Origin: Warburgia ugandensis
Lineage: Eukaryota > Streptophyta > Magnoliopsida > Canellales > Canellaceae
Length of the DNA: 64,000 bases
Reading direction: 5' to 3'
Assembly (NCBI GenBank): GCA_035236585.1
Contig: CP141139.1
Location: forward strand, 52,645,217-52,709,216
The translations under genes and the position numbers were made by a program. Every line of letters begins with the position of its first letter. Position 1 is the first letter of the stretch. The notes under the pieces were generated by a model that worked only from the letters and a program-made list of their open reading frames with translations, searched no databases and was not told the origin of the DNA. Positions 30,011 through 42,760 of this stretch are shown here, piece after piece.

Positions 30011-30839
30011 AATAGAAAGTCAAAGGGGGGACGTGTTTCTCCACGGGTGTGTGAGATGCATGTAGACCATAGGATTAAGATGTGTGGTGGAGGTCTTCCT
30101 TTTCTTAGGATTTTGGGTTGACTTTCCAACATGGGAAAGGTTGCTAAGATTTGTGAGTTTCCTTTACTTCATCTGTAGCCTTTAGATCATGGTTACATTT
30201 TCTTAAATGGATGAGATTTGATTAAGACACGCAAATCTTCCTTAATGCTTCATTTTCTTTCTACTGTTGTACTGAAGTACCTTAGAATGAATGGTCTTGA
30301 TTCCTTGATATTTCCTTGTAGATCTTCATGTGTTTCATGTGGACTTGGTAGAATTCACCAACTTAGCATTGATAAGACATCCAAACATTAGGTAGTCTTC
30401 TTTATTTGATTGAGTTGGAGAGAGAAAGTAAGCAAAAAGTCTTCATGTGGGTCCCAATCTTCTTTTATTTCTAAGAAGCTTTCATTGTATATGAACCAAA
30501 TTTTTCTTAGAAGCTTCCTAAGGTGGCGAAATACATGCATGCATTCATGCGTGGGGAATTGGCCACCTTTTCACCTTGATTGAGTGGGAGTTGTGCATGG
30601 GGTTTTTGATTGCTTAGACTTTGATAGTGACACCCAATGATCATTATAGACTACTAGGACTACATTTTTGGCATGTGTGGGTCTACCAATATAGCTTGAA
30701 AAGTAAAATTGTTCTTTTGGGGTAAATTTATGTATTTTTTATTTGTACCATAGACTTGTAAAATATAGAATTAACTTTAATTAAAGATATTTAAGTAATT
30801 TTTGGGGCTAAAATCTACTAAATAGAGATGTATTTATGA

Positions 30840-32340
30840 AATATTTTTATACATCACTAACATTTTTCTTCCTAAAAATGATACCCATAAACATTTTTCA
30901 GAACTTTTATGAAAGTCCTTTGTTTATATGGGAGAATTTTCTTTTTATTCAGGTTTCATTAAATTCCTAACTTTTAGCATGCTAATAGAAATAATCAACA
31001 GTTTAAAATCCTAACCTTATGCTAAAGATATTCCATTATTTTATCAAATCTTAGAATGTGATGTGTGATATAGCTACTATATATATCTTCAAGGAAATTA
31101 AAACCTAAATGATCATCCAAATGTATGCTTTAACTTCAAATCTCATAGGATATTCTTGACACTCAAAAAGGGGTAAATCTCTCACTAATATTTGAGTAGA
31201 ATAATGTTTATCAAGTCAAAATTCTTACATATCTTATCCAAAAGAATGATAACATAATGGTCTCATGTTAGGTCTCCTACTGAGACAAAACATACTTAGG
31301 ATATGGTTATCAAAAGAATATGTAAAAGGATAAACAAAGGTTATCTGGAAATTATGTAAAGGTCTTGTACTAGGGTATTCACAACTTTCTTTTCTATCTA
31401 TAAGAGTGAACATTTTCTTTTCATTAGCTATATTTTTTCTTTTCTCATTTTTCTTCATTTTTTTACTTTTGATATATAACCTTTCTATGACATTTTCTCT
31501 TTTTAGCCATTTGTTTTTATGTTCATTGTATTACTAATAACATTTTTCAAAAGAATTCCTCAACCATCTCCACATATTTTCAAAAAAAACTAGGTAATAG
31601 ACATATTATAGGGTTTAATAAAGGTGATAGTTAATAAGTTCACAAAGAAAAGGCTTATTATGAAGGCTCAAGGGGTTATTTAGCAAAAAATAATAACTTA
31701 GAGAAGGCTAAAGGCTTTGGGTTTACCAAGGATGCTCTACCATTTTCTAGGGTTCATATGAATCAAATTGACCCTAAACTGAAGAGATAAATGGTAGTCT
31801 TTCATGATTTCCAAAGGAAGGATAATGAGACCAACTAAGAATTTATGTTCACTAAAGAAAATTTTGAATTTATATATAACACATAGAAAGAAAGATTAGT
31901 TAGGATCTCTAAGTTATATTTTTTTCTTCTACTTAAACTATATACATATGGTTATGGCACAATAATTATTTTGAGTTTAATTTTTCATGAAAAACTTTAG
32001 AAAAATGATAACAAGATGAACTAATTGTATACAAATATATTAATAAGCTAAAGTTCAAAAGCATACTAAATATATTTTTAAAAAAAATTGAATTCTCATC
32101 CTTAAAAAGAAAAGCAACTCTTCATAAAATCTTTAAAATTTCTTTTCTTCAAAATAAATTTAAAGGAAATGACTAAAAAATAACTAAACAAAACTTTTGT
32201 CACATCAAAATTAAATACCATAGCATAGGCATAAATTAAACACTATCCTCAATGTTTAGAACTACATACCATGGACAAATGCAAATAATAAACCTAAAAG
32301 GAAAGGGTGAGAAAGATAGTACCTGAACTCCTAGGTTAGT
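30840..32340 (-). repeat. Possible diverged LTR of an Athila-type element
   Basis: The layout matches 39300-40900 in the same orientation. Shared blocks are 'ctaacatttt', 'atgctaaa.atattc', 'gtagaggtcttctaa/gtaaaggtcttgtact', 'acaaagaaaaggcttat', 'ggatctctaagttat' and 'attaataagctaaag'. Both lie downstream (in the minus direction) of Athila-type coding remnants, as a 3' LTR would. Termini and target duplication were not resolved. Confidence 0.4.
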
Positions 32341-32479
32341 GTATTGATATATGTTGATGTGGATAACTCACTCCATTTTAGAATTTCATAGTAATTTATA
32401 TATATTTTTCACATAGAAATGTATGATGGTGAAAAGATAAGGACATGATGGAACATCATGAAGAAGAATTTCTTTGGAC

Positions 32480-33560
32480 CAACTCGAGGTGACTTGGACC
32501 TAGAATTGTCAAATTGACTATATGGGATGCCAACATCAAATAGCTAAAAAATTTCCTCTTCTTTGACATCTTCCTAAACAGTAGGGCTAAGCTCACTTTG
32601 CATCTCCCTAAAAGGTTTTTTATTTTTATCTTGAGTGAGGGAAATAGTGGGGCTCATACTCTGTTCATCATCTATTATACACCCTGAGTTGGTTGATGTT
32701 CTACAAAAACATCAATGACCTCTCTTGCCTATTCTGTAGTCACATATGATGTTTCAAATGAACCTAAACTCTCACACTGGGTCTCATTGGGAAAAGGTGA
32801 TAGGTTTAAAATGTGTGTGTGTTAAGCAATTAAAGGCTCAAATGGGAACTTAGAAATTGTGATGGTCCTGCTCGGGCTTTCCATTAGAGGTGTCCATTAA
32901 TGGTGCAATACCAAGTAAACCATTCACTTCGCCACTCGAGCTATCTATATCAAAATCATCAAAACTAAAATGAGCTAGATAAGCCTCAAGAGGATTAGTG
33001 TTGGAGGATAATAGGGATGGTAGACTTTGTATCATATTTTTACTTCATAAAAATCTTTGGAGCCTGGTTGTCCTTTATTAAAGACATTAATCTTAATGCC
33101 ATATTTCTAGAGGACAACTGCATGGTACCATTTCTATAATTAATTATTGTATTTGATGTGGCCAAGAATGGTCATCCCAAAATGACTAGAATTTGACTAC
33201 CATGGTTTGTTACAAGTTGTGTATCTAAGACTAAGAAGTAGACTAAAATAAAAACTTATCAACTTTAATCAGTACATCCTCTACCACACTATGAGGAGCT
33301 TTAATAGGCCTATCCACCAATTATAGTGTGGTGGTAGTCTTCTTTATCTCACCTAAATCTAATTCCTTATATACAAAATATTCAAAAGGTTAATACCTAA
33401 TCCCAACTCAAGTAATGCCCTAAAAACTATGTATTTCCCTATTACACATGATATAGTGGTACATCTTGGATCATTATGCTTAGGTGGGGCTTTGTACTAT
33501 AGGATTGAACTAGTTTGCAAAGAAAGATATGCTTTCTTTTGCACCTGATGTTTTCTCTTA
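32480..33560 (-). pseudogene. Athila-type gypsy remnant: gag-pol linker and protease
   Basis: At 33035-32850 the reading NTNPLEAYLAHFSFDDFDID matches the linker SNPLKACLAHF of the second Athila copy at about 50570. At about 33480-33370 the protease start reads KHNDPRCTTISCVIGK and ALLELGLGINLL, where the family has ALLDLGASVNLL, so the catalytic Asp position is Glu. Frames are broken throughout. This is a second, more decayed Athila-type copy than the one at 47.2-52.6 kb. Confidence 0.55.
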
Positions 33561-33884
33561 TGTGTTTAGAGATTCTTCAAAATTTGGCATAAGAAGGTAT
33601 ATGTTTGCTAGCATTAAGTAATAGAATATTTATATTGACTTGTTTAAACATGTCCATTAACTTACCAAAATATTTTCCTTCTTAGCCATTCTAAAATGTT
33701 GAGAAAATGGAGCCTTTGAATTGTAATACAGTTCAGGATTAAGGTGAGTAGGAGGTGGCAGTTTCTTCTCTTTATCCTTCTAAGTCTTTTTAGGTCTCTC
33801 ATTGTCCTCAACTCATTTATTTTTCTTAGTTATCCCTACCTAATTGTCTATTATCTCTCCACTCATAAGGATAGTAGTCATTGT

Positions 33885-34120
33885 TATTTTTCACAAGTGT
33901 ACAGGCTATTGCAATATAGTTTGTGTAAGTATAAGTCAATCCCACAGAGAGTCGACTTAAGAAGTGAGAGTTTAAATAAAATTCAAATTCTTAAAGTTAA
34001 CAAAAATTAAAATAATTAACTAACAATGCACTAAAAACAAACTTAGATTTATTAATTAAAAAAAAAGTACATAGTTCTAAATTTAAATGAAAAAGAATTA
34101 AACAAAATAACAAACTAAAT
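33885..34120 (+). repeat. Dispersed repeat with the 'CAAGTGTAC...AATCCCACAG' signature, third copy
   Basis: It reads CACAAGTGTACAGGC, ATATAGTTTGTGTAAGTATA, AGTCAATCCCACAGAGAG, then A-rich 'aattaactaacaatgcacta' sequence. This copy is the closest to the inverted one at 60-185 (shared AAGTAT-GGTCAATCCCACAG core). Confidence 0.5.
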
Positions 34121-34642
34121 TCAACTCCCTACCTTGATCATAGAAAAATTATTTAGATATGATTTCTTTCAAGTCAATCAACCCTCACCAATCAGTCATA
34201 AGCGTCCTTGATCACTTATTTAACGGTTGGATTATGCAGATTTTTCAAAAATTTAGTGACTTGGATCAATGGAGGAACTTGAGATTTGGACAACTTAGAT
34301 TGACTGTCTGGACTTCAGATGTAAGATCAAAAGATAAAGAATTAATTAATAATTAAATTTAGGTGAAGATCTAAAAGTTTATTTGAATTTTGAAGAGAAA
34401 TAGATCAAGAAATAAACTGATCATGTTGGTTAAAGCTGAACCCTTGATTTAGTTCGGTTAAAATCAACTAGAAATCAAAACTACATAGTTCAAGGATTTG
34501 TTGGCAAAAATAAAAATAAGGATAAAGCAGAATTAAAGTAGGGAGGCAATGTGTAAAATTGGAATTTTTCTAGTTTTCTATTTTTTGCCTGAAACGTATA
34601 AATCGCAAGAGGAAAAAGGCGACTCAGGGACAGAGGAGATTT
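34121..34642. other. Unassigned A/T-rich flank
   Basis: Nothing recognisable. It ends in GATTT (34638-34642), the left target copy of the following solo LTR. Confidence 0.5.
34638..34642. repeat. Target-site duplication GATTT, left
   Basis: Matches 38327-38331 exactly and brackets long-LTR copy B. Confidence 0.75.
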
Positions 34643-37600
34643 TATGACACCCAAAATTTTTAATACACATAACACATATATAAATAAATAAATAATAGGT
34701 AGAATTCCTAATTTAAAACTCCAATTTTTATAGTTACTTAAAATAATAAATTTGTAAACAACAACACATTTCCAAATTGAATGTAGGTAAATAATAATGA
34801 TACATAATACAAAGCAAAGTACATCTGACTGCATGAAAACTCTGTTTAAAACAGAAGTAATGATATTGAGAATACTAAAAATCATTAAGATCTAGGGTCT
34901 ATCCATCATGACTCAACATCCATCCCTAAGGTTAAGTCCACAAATCTAAGATATATATATATATATATATTGAATAACATTTAATAATTTACAACCCATA
35001 TACAAGAATAAAATAATACGTAGGCAACCACATACATCAGCATGGTCTTTTCAAAATGCTCTGGTGGTCCCCTGCTGCCTTCACTAGTTCTCCACATGTT
35101 TGCCCTTACAGATATCTTGTCATATCTGAGGCATTGCAAACCACATCAATGACTCAGCAGGCTATCACTTGTGTAGGCACATAGACATTTAATATTTTAC
35201 AAAATACATACAGGTGGTGTGACAACTAAGTAACAAAATCTCATAACAACGTCCTATGGATGATAACTTGCATGAAAGCTAAATAGCCAATCTTAGGATA
35301 GCGATAAACAACTTTCACATGAAATTAATGCCAAATTTGGTATCCAATACAAGCATAAAAGACCTTGAAGTAGATCGTAAAGAGCAAATGAAATCAAATC
35401 AGCATGGCATGCAATAACATAATATAAATAAAGGCTCATGAATATGAAAATTCCGAGAACATGAAACTCCATAACATCAAAATGCATGTGAATGTCATCA
35501 ATGAAGGGCCCCCAAATCACTTAGGTCCCATGAGTGTGCCAAACACTCTTGTATTAGGTCATGAGTAATCATACAAATCATTCACACATCGTCACACCAT
35601 GGGTATATAAGGATATATCAATCCAAGTATGCTTATAATGCTGCATGAAGACGCAAAATAACCATATGGATATCCATGTTGTAGTGGTAACCAACTCTCG
35701 AGTCTACCAATTATTGCTCTCTATAGACACCAAAATGGGAGACTAAGTGTTTGTCACGCATGGGGGAGGGGGGATCAGGCTTGTAGTGTGGACACCCATG
35801 ATAGCACTCCTTACGAAGTTTGCCCATCTATGAGGCAAGTGTCTAATCATCTCACAAAGTCAGAGGGCAAGTGGGCAGCCCTGAAGCCCTGAATCCCTCC
35901 TAGCATGGTGTCCAATAAGCAAAAACACTTGTCATAAATTTTCAAAACATAAAAAATCGCGCAATATATCAAGACAAGAGTTTAAGAAGTAATATCTGAT
36001 ACACAAAATACAAGAGTGCATGTGGTTCGCCATCTCAGAGCACCTCCCCTACCACTCGGTCAGTCTCTTAAGGACTACCCACCAAGCCTCCTCAACAATA
36101 CATGAAAAAACATTCGCAATAAAATGAATCATAAAATCATATTGATATCAGATAAATTATGAGTCTATGGAGCATGTAAATCATAGTGGTTGTGCATAAT
36201 AAAATATGTACATGTAGGATAATATTCCCAATAAGATCACAATGCAAGATAAACATGTATTAAATCATTAATAGACATGAGACCATCACAATGATCATCC
36301 ATGGTTTTATAAAAACATGTCGATATTAAATGTCGTCACCTACCATAGTGAGGATCATCCCTCTAAGTGTGCCACCTCTCAATTCAGCATGATCTAATGC
36401 ACCTGTCAAATCAATATACTATAAACTGTCATTTCCCACTCAATGTTCATCATTTCTATTCATATAACTCTAGATTCTCTTTAATATGGGTAATTTGATC
36501 TTTATTCATCTCTAATTAAGGTCAGATTCACTTAATCTTTCTCTAATCTTTGATCTTGACCATAAGTCATAGAGCAATAGTCTAGATCATTTGATTTTTT
36601 ATCAATCCACAATGATTAGCACCTTCTAACTAGTATTTTTCCCATTTTTATAGTTAATCTATTGATCAAATGTTTAAATATGGTCTTGATCAATTAGATT
36701 GATGGTTTTGATGACTTCTAAGGTCCTATTCCACCTAATTCAAAGTTTTTGGGACAATCTAATCATTGGATAGTTCTAAATATCCTCTTAGGTGTCTTAC
36801 CATCCAATTTAGACATCATATATCTCAATCCATCATGTTTATAGTGTTTTGAAAAATCCATGTGTGTATTAATAGCCAATATATTGATCTAACGGTCAAA
36901 TCATCCTCTGATTGACCAGATCCATAATTTTTATTTCATTGAATTATTAGAATCATAATCTAAGTTTAATTGAATAATTTGACTGTTAAATTCTTTAATT
37001 CACTTATTAGATCATCTAATTAATCAACTTTCAAGGCCTGATCATCCTTTGGTCTTGCCAATCTGGGTCATCCAATGATTTCTAGCTTTTAATCAAGTCA
37101 AGATGTGGCCAAATCTTAATTTTTGTCATATAATTGGGGTTTGCATCATTGAGACGAATCCAATGGATCAAAGTTTGGACTTATATAGCCTCAAGAATTG
37201 GAGATTGGTGGTTTCAGATCAATTTTAACTATCTAGATCAAAATCTGGATTTAAAACAGAATAAAATGATGTCATCAAGATGCACTGCATCTATGATGCG
37301 CATCTCAGATGCACTGGGAGCATCACAGTCACCAGGACACACTTGGGTGCATCACTGTTGCCAGTATGCGCTAGTGCCTTTCGTTGCTTATGAATAACGC
37401 ATGCTGCACCAGCGCACACGTGATCACATCCAATGTGCATCCTAGGTGTAGCATCCATTGAGTACGAGACACTCAGTCCATCCATTCTTTTCTCTCTAGA
37501 TCTACTGTCTATATTTGCTTCGTTCATGATGGTTTCAACCATCTCAAGATTTTAAGGGTCTAGAAATTCATTGAATGGCTCAGATCATCCATTCGAGCTA

Positions 37601-38326
37601 TCCTTGAACTAAGTTTTTTCAATTAGGTTGGTTTTCTCCCCATGGACCTTCGATAGCTGGAAAAAACAGTTTGGTTAGCAAGGTGTGAAGAATGTGGGGG
37701 TTTACCAACATGTGTGGCGAGTGGAGTTTTACTGGTGATGGGACATCAGAAAAGACTTTGCCTGCCTGACCTAGGCAGATGTGGTCGGGCTAGCTGGCCA
37801 ATGTCTATGGAAAGGAAAAGAGAGGAAGAGAGGGAGAGAAAGAGCAAGGACAAGGACAAGGGAGGGGGAGAAATCTAGGCAAGGAGGAGGAGAGATCGAC
37901 GAGCGAGAGGGAGAAATGGGGAAACATGGTGAGATTGGGGGTTAAAATGCAAAAAAAAGATAGCCTGCAGGTGACAGGTAGGCCCCGCCATTTGTTTTTC
38001 CCAAGATAAGACAAGGGGTGCCATTATAAAAATTCCCTTGCAATTTATCTACTTTTCTATTTTAAAAATTAGATAAATGGGCCCCCACTATAAAATTATC
38101 AAAATACCCCTCAACTTTAAATACTTATAAATTTTCCATTTGGACTCCAATTTAGGCATTCTTGGTCTCATTGGATTGGATTTTTTGAGTATTATCCAAT
38201 TATTAATGCTTCAACTATCAATTTGGTATCTATGAATATTAATTTTATAAAAACTCAAATTTATAATTTTTATAAAATTCTCAAAATATATATATAATCA
38301 ATGAAATAAAATTTACAGATATTACA
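34643..38326 (-). mobile_element. Solo long LTR, copy B (3,684 bp)
   Basis: On the minus strand it starts TGTAATATCTGTAAATT and ends GGGTGTCATA (copy A ends GTGTCACA, so the terminal CA has one change upstream). GATTT flanks both sides (34638-34642 and 38327-38331), a 5-bp target duplication. It is homologous to copy C from its first base (TGTAATATTTGTAATTT at 60958) and to copy A at its 3' end. No coding capacity. A very long LTR with an initiator-Met PBS downstream in copy A suggests a Tekay/Del-like gypsy family, but this clade assignment is inference. Confidence 0.8.
34949..34970. repeat. (AT)n microsatellite in LTR copy B
   Basis: A pure AT run close to the 3' end of the LTR. Confidence 0.9.
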
Positions 38327-38331
38327 GATTT
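38327..38331. repeat. Target-site duplication GATTT, right
   Basis: Matches 34638-34642 exactly. Confidence 0.75.
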
Positions 38332-39300
38332 GGGGAAAACGTCGAATTGGATTTTGAGTGCATCAATGGAAGTTTCTAAAAAGAAGCAAATTTAGGAAAG
38401 TATGGTGAATGATTAAAGATGAAAATGACTGAAATAGTGGAGAGAAAATAGGTGGGATGAGGAATGAGAAAAGAGTTTAGAAACAAAGAGAAAGATAGAA
38501 AATTAAACAAACAAATGATGAACAAGAAAAAAGAACAGGGATGAGGAATGAATAGATAAGGAATAAGAGATGGGCTGGGAGCGATGAAGGAGAAAGAGGG
38601 ATGAGAAAATAGGGAATGTAAGGAGATTGGAAATGAATGATAGACAGGAATTGAGACGGACTCTTTGGGTCCCCTCTTTCCTTCAATCTACTTTAAGAAG
38701 AAAATGCATGATGGAGAAGTCTCATGTTATAGTCATACAACAGTGAGTTTCATGGTGGAATAGTCTTGCAGTGGTGAGAACAGTTTCCTACGACATTCCC
38801 TACTTCTGACAGTCTGCTATTGTGAAGCTTTAATCCCATTCCTCTTTGATTTTTAAAGCTTCTCAGCTGTCTATTTTATTCTCCTTCTAATTTTGGTCTT
38901 CCCATTCCTTCTTTGGTCATTCCTTTTAGGTGCTTCCTTTCCTTATACGATTTTTCCCTTCCTACTTTGGTCTTTCCCCATACGGATTTCAAGATTCTCT
39001 CTCCCTAAAGTTTATAAAATTGTTTTCCTCTTAAGTTTGGTCTCCAATTAAGAAACCATCTCTTAATCCATCTGCCATTGTAGGTCCCATGTGAGGGGGA
39101 GAATGATTTGGTACCAATCAACTAGATATGAGTCACCAATTCCTTTTTGATTGATCTACAACACATAAAATTCAATAGAATCATCTTAACTATGATTCAA
39201 TCATCTGATTAGCTTCTATGATTATGTAGCCTTTAGATTTTGCAAATCATTGGTTAGATGATCAATTGAGGCTAAAATGCACATTTAATCTTGAATTTTT
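38332..39300. other. Unassigned; purine-rich then pyrimidine-rich
   Basis: 38380-38650 is rich in A/G (gaatgag/gagaaag words) and 38830-39050 in C/T (ttccttc words). No coding sequence or boundary repeats were recognised. Confidence 0.4.
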
Positions 39301-40920
39301 AAAATTGATTAATTAGATGATTTACCTTGATGCTAATTTAGGATTCTTTAGCTAAATTTGAATACTCAATACAGCCCCCAACTAACATTTTGCTAGTCCG
39401 AACAGAACATGTGAAAAATCACTCTCAAAATTCCAGAAAGAATCATCTTCAAATCAATTCCCACTTTTTTCTCAAAGAATTCTCTTCAATAAATCTATTA
39501 ACTTTATCATACTAATAAAATTGAATAAAAAAATTCAAAACCCTACCCATATGCTAAATATATTCTATTTGAGCTTAGTTCTCAGAGTGCGTGTACGGTC
39601 TATATGTATGGTAATCTTTATCTCTATGTAGACTATATCTTTTGAACTCTATTTGAAATATGTTTTAACTAATGATGTAAACTTAAAAATAAAACTCTCA
39701 AATAAAGGGTTCTAATCATGTATCTATTTTAAATATGTGAGCAAAGTAAATAAAAGTAAATTTATATCCCATATACTCATAAAGGAACGAAAGTTACCAT
39801 GGAATTTAGTTTCGATCCCTTTAGAAAGGATGTCAGTACCTTTCAGCATTTGGATATATTACTCTTTAAATCTTGTCCACCCATAATCTTATTAAGATTA
39901 GATTCATCCTAGAATCAATAGGTCTTCAATTGGGACGAAATATAGGCATAGGACGTGGTACAAAAGAAAGGGTATCTAGTATTCAAAATTCTTTAAAATA
40001 AGTAGAGGTCTTCTAATAATTTTTCTTTACTTTGTACCACAATGAATATTCCTTCATTTTTCTCACATTCTTTATTATTATTATTATTTTAGTATTGTTT
40101 CTTTTCAACACTTTTGAAGAATTTCTTTTATCTTCATATTCACTTATTTTCTCTAGTATTGTAACTTGAAAGTATTTCTTCAATCATCTTTAACTTATTT
40201 TAGAAGAATGACTAGTGGATATATTATTTGGGGTAATATGGGTAAGGGTAATTTGGGTTAACAAAAGAAAAGGCTTATATAAGGCTTGAATTGATTAACA
40301 AGTTGTAAAATTATTTCTAGATAAACTTTATGTCTATATGTTTATAAAAAATATATGGTCTAGATCATTGTCTACGTTTCATATAATTTGTCAAATTCAA
40401 TAAACTTTCAAAATTTTAAAGGTAATATTCTAATAATTCAGGTAATTGGCCAAAATTTAAGAGTTGGTGAGATCAAATTTAAATTAAGTACGAGAAAGAA
40501 AATTTTGAAACACATTTATAACCCTCCAAAAGAATGAATGGCTCTCACCAACTCTTAAATTTCTTTAGGATCTCTAAGTTATAACCAACTCATCAATTTA
40601 GACTATGTATATGCAATTGTGTGTACAAATGTAATCTACGACTTAGCTTTCATAAAATACTTCAAAAAAATGAGTAAAATAATAAATTATTCATATGAGA
40701 TTCTATTAATAAGCTAAAGGTACCTAGACTATACTTCATAAAATCCAATTATCATAATGTAGGAATTGACCTATAAGCTCAAAAAATATTTTCAAAATTA
40801 AAATATTTTCATGTATTAAATTTTTATAAATAAGAAAAATAAAAAATAAAATTTTCTAGAATTCTACGCTCCTAACCTGAAAGAAACATTGGCCCCAATA
40901 TTGAAATATAAGATCAAAAG
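39300..40920 (-). repeat. Possible 3' LTR/UTR of the interrupted Athila element
   Basis: A/T-rich sequence sharing a series of blocks with 30840-32340. It lies directly beyond the 6.3-kb PIF/Harbinger-like insertion, on the side where the 3' end of the minus-strand Athila element (pol ends near 47.37 kb) should continue. Exact LTR ends were not found. Confidence 0.4.
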
Positions 40921-40923
40921 TAA

Positions 40924-40946
40924 CGGGGGTTTATTTAATCGCACAT
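40924..40946 (+). repeat. Left terminal inverted repeat
   Basis: C followed by GGGGGTTTATTTAATCGCAC and AT; pairs with 47203-47225, one mismatch at the outer base. Confidence 0.85.
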
Positions 40947-40959
40947 ATTAGCCGTTTTT

Positions 40960-41175
40960 GAGATATGCTGGCATATCTCAATGTGCATGTTATTTAACTA
41001 CGATATCTTATGCATATTTGAGATATCAGGTTTATTTAACATCGTTATCTTCGGCATATTTGAGATATCGGGTTTATTTAACTGCGTTATCTTCGGCATA
41101 TCTTAGATATCAGATTTATTTAACCGCGTTATCTTCAACATATCTTAGATAACAGGTTTATTTAACTTTTATCAC
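40960..41175 (+). repeat. Subterminal 42-bp tandem repeat, left end
   Basis: About four units carry AGATATC, GGTTTATTTAAC, CGTTATCTTCGGCATAT, at a 42-bp period. Because 42 is a multiple of three, the plus frame stays open and gives a 14-residue repeat (YLRYQVYLTALSSA); I take this as a by-product, not a protein. The GGTTTATTTAA part repeats the core of the terminal inverted repeat. Confidence 0.85.
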
Positions 41176-41639
41176 ATTGATATGTTTGGTGTTATTTGTA
41201 ATATGCCAAATGTACTTTTTAGTATAAAGTTGGCTCCTCTTTTAGAGAGAGAAAAAAAAAACAGAATTTTTTAGAGAGAGAGGGAGAAGGGCATCTTCTT
41301 CGTCCCTTGAAGGAAGGCTGCCCTTGAAGAGAAGTCTCCTGTTTTCCTTTGGTTCCAGGTCCTGGCAAGAAAAGCTCTCTCCAGCCTAGGTGGAAAACCT
41401 GTTCGCCACCACCAAATTGAGAAGTCCCGACAAGCAGAGGAAAAAGGTTTGCCGGCACCAGATTTAGGCAGATCTACTAGTCTTGTTCGCCGAAAAACCA
41501 TTCCACAAGCAGCTACTCGACGAGATCTAAAGTCGCCTACAAAAACCCACTTCGTATAAGGTCGGAGAAAATCTAGAATCTGAAAACCCTAGATTCGGTT
41601 GTGCGCAAAACCCAGTTTGTTTAGGGTAAAATCCAACTT

Positions 41640-42138
41640 CCCTGCAAGGTATGATGGCTTAAGTAAGATATAGCAACCTCCCATCTTGGTGAATGTTTTT
41701 GGTTTGTTGTTATATTATCATTTGTCTACTGCTGTTTATGATTTTTGGTTTCAATGAAACCTTCTGTAAAATGGTTATCTGCATTTTTTCTGTAAAATAG
41801 ATGTTGTTCATGATGTTGTTACAATGTTCTGGTTTCAAGGAAGGCCATATCAAAGATGTACCTCACCTTTTCCATTTGAACTTCATGAAGAGATGCTTAG
41901 AATCCATATTTCTCCCAACATTTCAATTTACAATGTCCTTATTGATTGTCTTTGTAAAGAAGGTCGAATGGAGGAAGCATCTTTGGCTTTTCATTGTGCT
42001 ATGGATAGTGGTTTGGTGCCTGATATTGTTGCATATGGTATTTTGATTCATGCATACTACAATGTTGGAAGATTAGTTGATGCTATGATGCTCTATGATA
42101 TGATGGTGGGTGAAGGTGTCAAGCCTGATGGCTTATAG
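41640..42138 (+). pseudogene. Captured PPR gene fragment 1 (P-type motifs)
   Basis: The open frame to the stop at 42136-42138 holds two full 35-residue PPR motifs: SIYNVLIDCLCKEGRMEEAS ... DSGLVPDI and VAYGILIHAYYNVGRLVDAM ... GEGVKPDG. The tail of a third (ELHEEMLRIHISPNI) lies upstream. PPR proteins bind organellar RNA. A full P-class protein has many more motifs plus a transit peptide, which is absent, so this is a fragment. 41220-41640 upstream resembles a leader but has no clear coding sequence. Confidence 0.8.
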
Positions 42139-42147
42139 AAAGAAGCA

Positions 42148-42491
42148 ATTAAAATGAAAGTTGTTGTATTCATGCTAGTTGATGTATACTTTGCCTGATC
42201 TTGTACATTATTTTAGCTCGTATGATGGTTCATTTTCTAGAGAGACGTATATTCTGTTATCACAATGAATCCCAATATTGCTTTCTTATATATGATATTT
42301 GCAGTCACTGTTTTGAATGATTAAAATGAGAGTTGTTGTATTCGTGCCAGTTGATGTATACTTAGCTTGATCTTGTACATTATTTTAGCTTGTATGATGG
42401 TTCATTTTTTAGAGAGACGTATATTCTGTTATCACAATGAATCCTAACATTGCTTTCTTATATATGATATTTGTAGTCACTGTTTTGATAA
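42148..42491 (+). repeat. 172-bp direct tandem duplication
   Basis: Units at 42148-42319 and 42320-42491 are nearly identical (attaaaatga.agttgttgta ... ttatatatgatatttg.agtc), with only a handful of differences. Not coding; possibly derived from the 3' UTR of the captured gene. Confidence 0.9.
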
Positions 42492-42760
42492 GTAAAGAAG
42501 GTAGTTCAATTTATTTTCTTTGAGGGGGCATTTTTTCCTCTTTTTGTGTAGTAACTAAGGTGAGATGGCTTACATTTGACATAAATTTCCCACAAGCATG
42601 TACTTCAAGAACCTCGAGTTTCATGTGTATAGTATATTAGCTTCATCTACTGCCTGTGGTCTTGTAGACATCTTTAAGAAAAAATATACTGTGAACTTAT
42701 TTCATGCATCTCATTTGATGCATCCTCCTATTGGTATGATATATTGGAGACATTTTTCAG

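Noticed and set aside
27895..34120. The two plus-strand signature repeats as a pair of LTRs enclosing the Athila remnant at 32.5-33.6 kb.
   Set aside because: Outside the signature words the two copies are not similar enough, no TG...CA ends or target duplication were found, and the coding remnant is on the opposite strand near only one of them.
40958..41152. Plus-strand frame of 64 residues with a YLRYQ-type 14-residue repeat as a repeat protein gene.
   Set aside because: It is the translation of a 42-bp non-coding subterminal repeat; the frame stays open only because 42 is divisible by three.
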